Shown here: positions 63,734-64,000 of the stretch, one piece after another
How positions within the stretch are numbered: position 1 is the stretch's first letter
How the letters are laid out: each line of letters opens with the position of its first letter
Assembly: GCA_016722465.1 (NCBI GenBank)
Contig: JADKJC010000001.1
Coordinates: 1,426,001-1,490,000, forward strand
Reading direction: 5' to 3'
Length of the DNA stretch: 64,000 bases
Source: Chitinophagaceae bacterium
Lineage (GTDB): Bacteria; Bacteroidota; Bacteroidia; Chitinophagales; Chitinophagaceae
Notes under the pieces: generated by a model
What the model saw: the letters and a program-made list of their open reading frames with translations, nothing else
What the model was told of the DNA's origin: nothing
Databases searched by the model: none
Translations under genes and position numbers: made by a program

Positions 63734-64000
63734 ATGAAGAAACCGGAACTCTTTACCTGCCTTTCCCCTGCCCTCCTTCATTTGTATGATGTAAGCAGCA
63801 GTATCGTTGTGATCATTGATGTATTAAGAGCCACTTCTACCATTGCCACCGCATTGCACAATGGCGCCAAACACATCATCCCGGTTGATAGTGTTACTGA
63901 ATGCATCCGGCTGGGAAAGCAAATTGACGGCATCACAGCCGGAGAAAGAGATGGCAAAGTGGCCGAAGGATTAGAACACGGCAATTCACCTTTTGAATAC
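63734..64000 (+). CDS. comB: 2-phosphosulfolactate phosphatase family protein (5' part)
   Basis: Partial: 89 residues visible to the right edge. ComB-family blocks VVIIDVLRATSTIATALHNG and GERDGKVAEGLEHGNSPFEY are clear. In coenzyme M pathways ComB removes phosphate from phosphosulfolactate; Bacteroidota homologues may serve another sulfonate or phosphatase role, which the sequence does not decide. A TATTTTTG box lies only four bases before the ATG at 63734. Confidence 0.88.
   Translation, partial: MKKPELFTCLSPALLHLYDVSSSIVVIIDVLRATSTIATALHNGAKHIIPVDSVTECIRLGKQIDGITAGERDGKVAEGLEHGNSPFEY

Overview
The window comes from a member of the Bacteroidota, most likely the Chitinophagaceae. Evidence for this is the alternative complex III plus aa3 oxidase cluster, a very A/T-rich translation start context without Shine-Dalgarno sequences, several -33 TTG / -7 TAnnTTTG promoter matches, LytS/LytTR two-component pairs, an S46 dipeptidyl peptidase, GH3-family and PspC proteins, and adhesin-like repeats of the NVGIGT type. 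The family placement is inferred from gene content only. I saw no rRNA, tRNA, CRISPR array, integrase or intact transposase.

Layout. (1) 1-15944, minus strand: one long respiratory operon, actABCDEF (quinol:cytochrome c oxidoreductase) followed by coxB/coxA, haem A precursor synthesis (ctaB), two subunit III genes, subunit IV, a SCO copper chaperone and a DUF420 protein. It carries electrons from menaquinol to oxygen and supplies the assembly factors. (2) 16182-19706, plus: a fused DUF6787-PurN protein, a secreted protein with an internal duplication, a gene-free 640 bp stretch bounded by a 32 bp perfect inverted repeat, and a coiled-coil membrane protein. (3) 19771-26991: CorA, a secreted protein, a CsgG-like protein and a membrane protein (minus), facing a TPR/LytS kinase (frameshifted here) plus LytTR regulator (plus). 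LytTR-like 21 bp direct repeats precede the minus-strand genes. (4) 27005-30571, minus: the conserved transglutaminase / alpha-E / permuted ATP-grasp trio. (5) 30660-37380: Pif1-like helicase with HRDC and HTH, a GxxExxY gene flanked by short repeats, two short SSB paralogues, a zinc-ribbon protein with DUF3820, and a gamma-glutamyltransferase-like enzyme. (6) 37525-46984: a MITE-like inverted repeat, GH3-family protein, S46 peptidase, CYTH protein, dienelactone hydrolase, free-methionine sulfoxide reductase (frameshifted), an OmpR-type two-component pair, a DUF1573 protein and a DNA glycosylase. (7) 47035-55828: LytS/LytTR pair, fasciclin lipoprotein, a small protein-PadR-PspC operon with a good promoter, methyltransferase, GcvT and SRPBCC protein. 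(8) 55904-64000, plus: lipocalin-like lipoprotein, adhesin-like surface protein, M4 metalloprotease, a beta-propeller LytS kinase with LytTR regulator, and the start of a ComB-family phosphatase.

Three genes (corA, the TPR kinase and the methionine sulfoxide reductase) show apparent single-base losses, mostly in homopolymers. This looks more like draft-assembly error than decay, and the affected ends should be read with that in mind.
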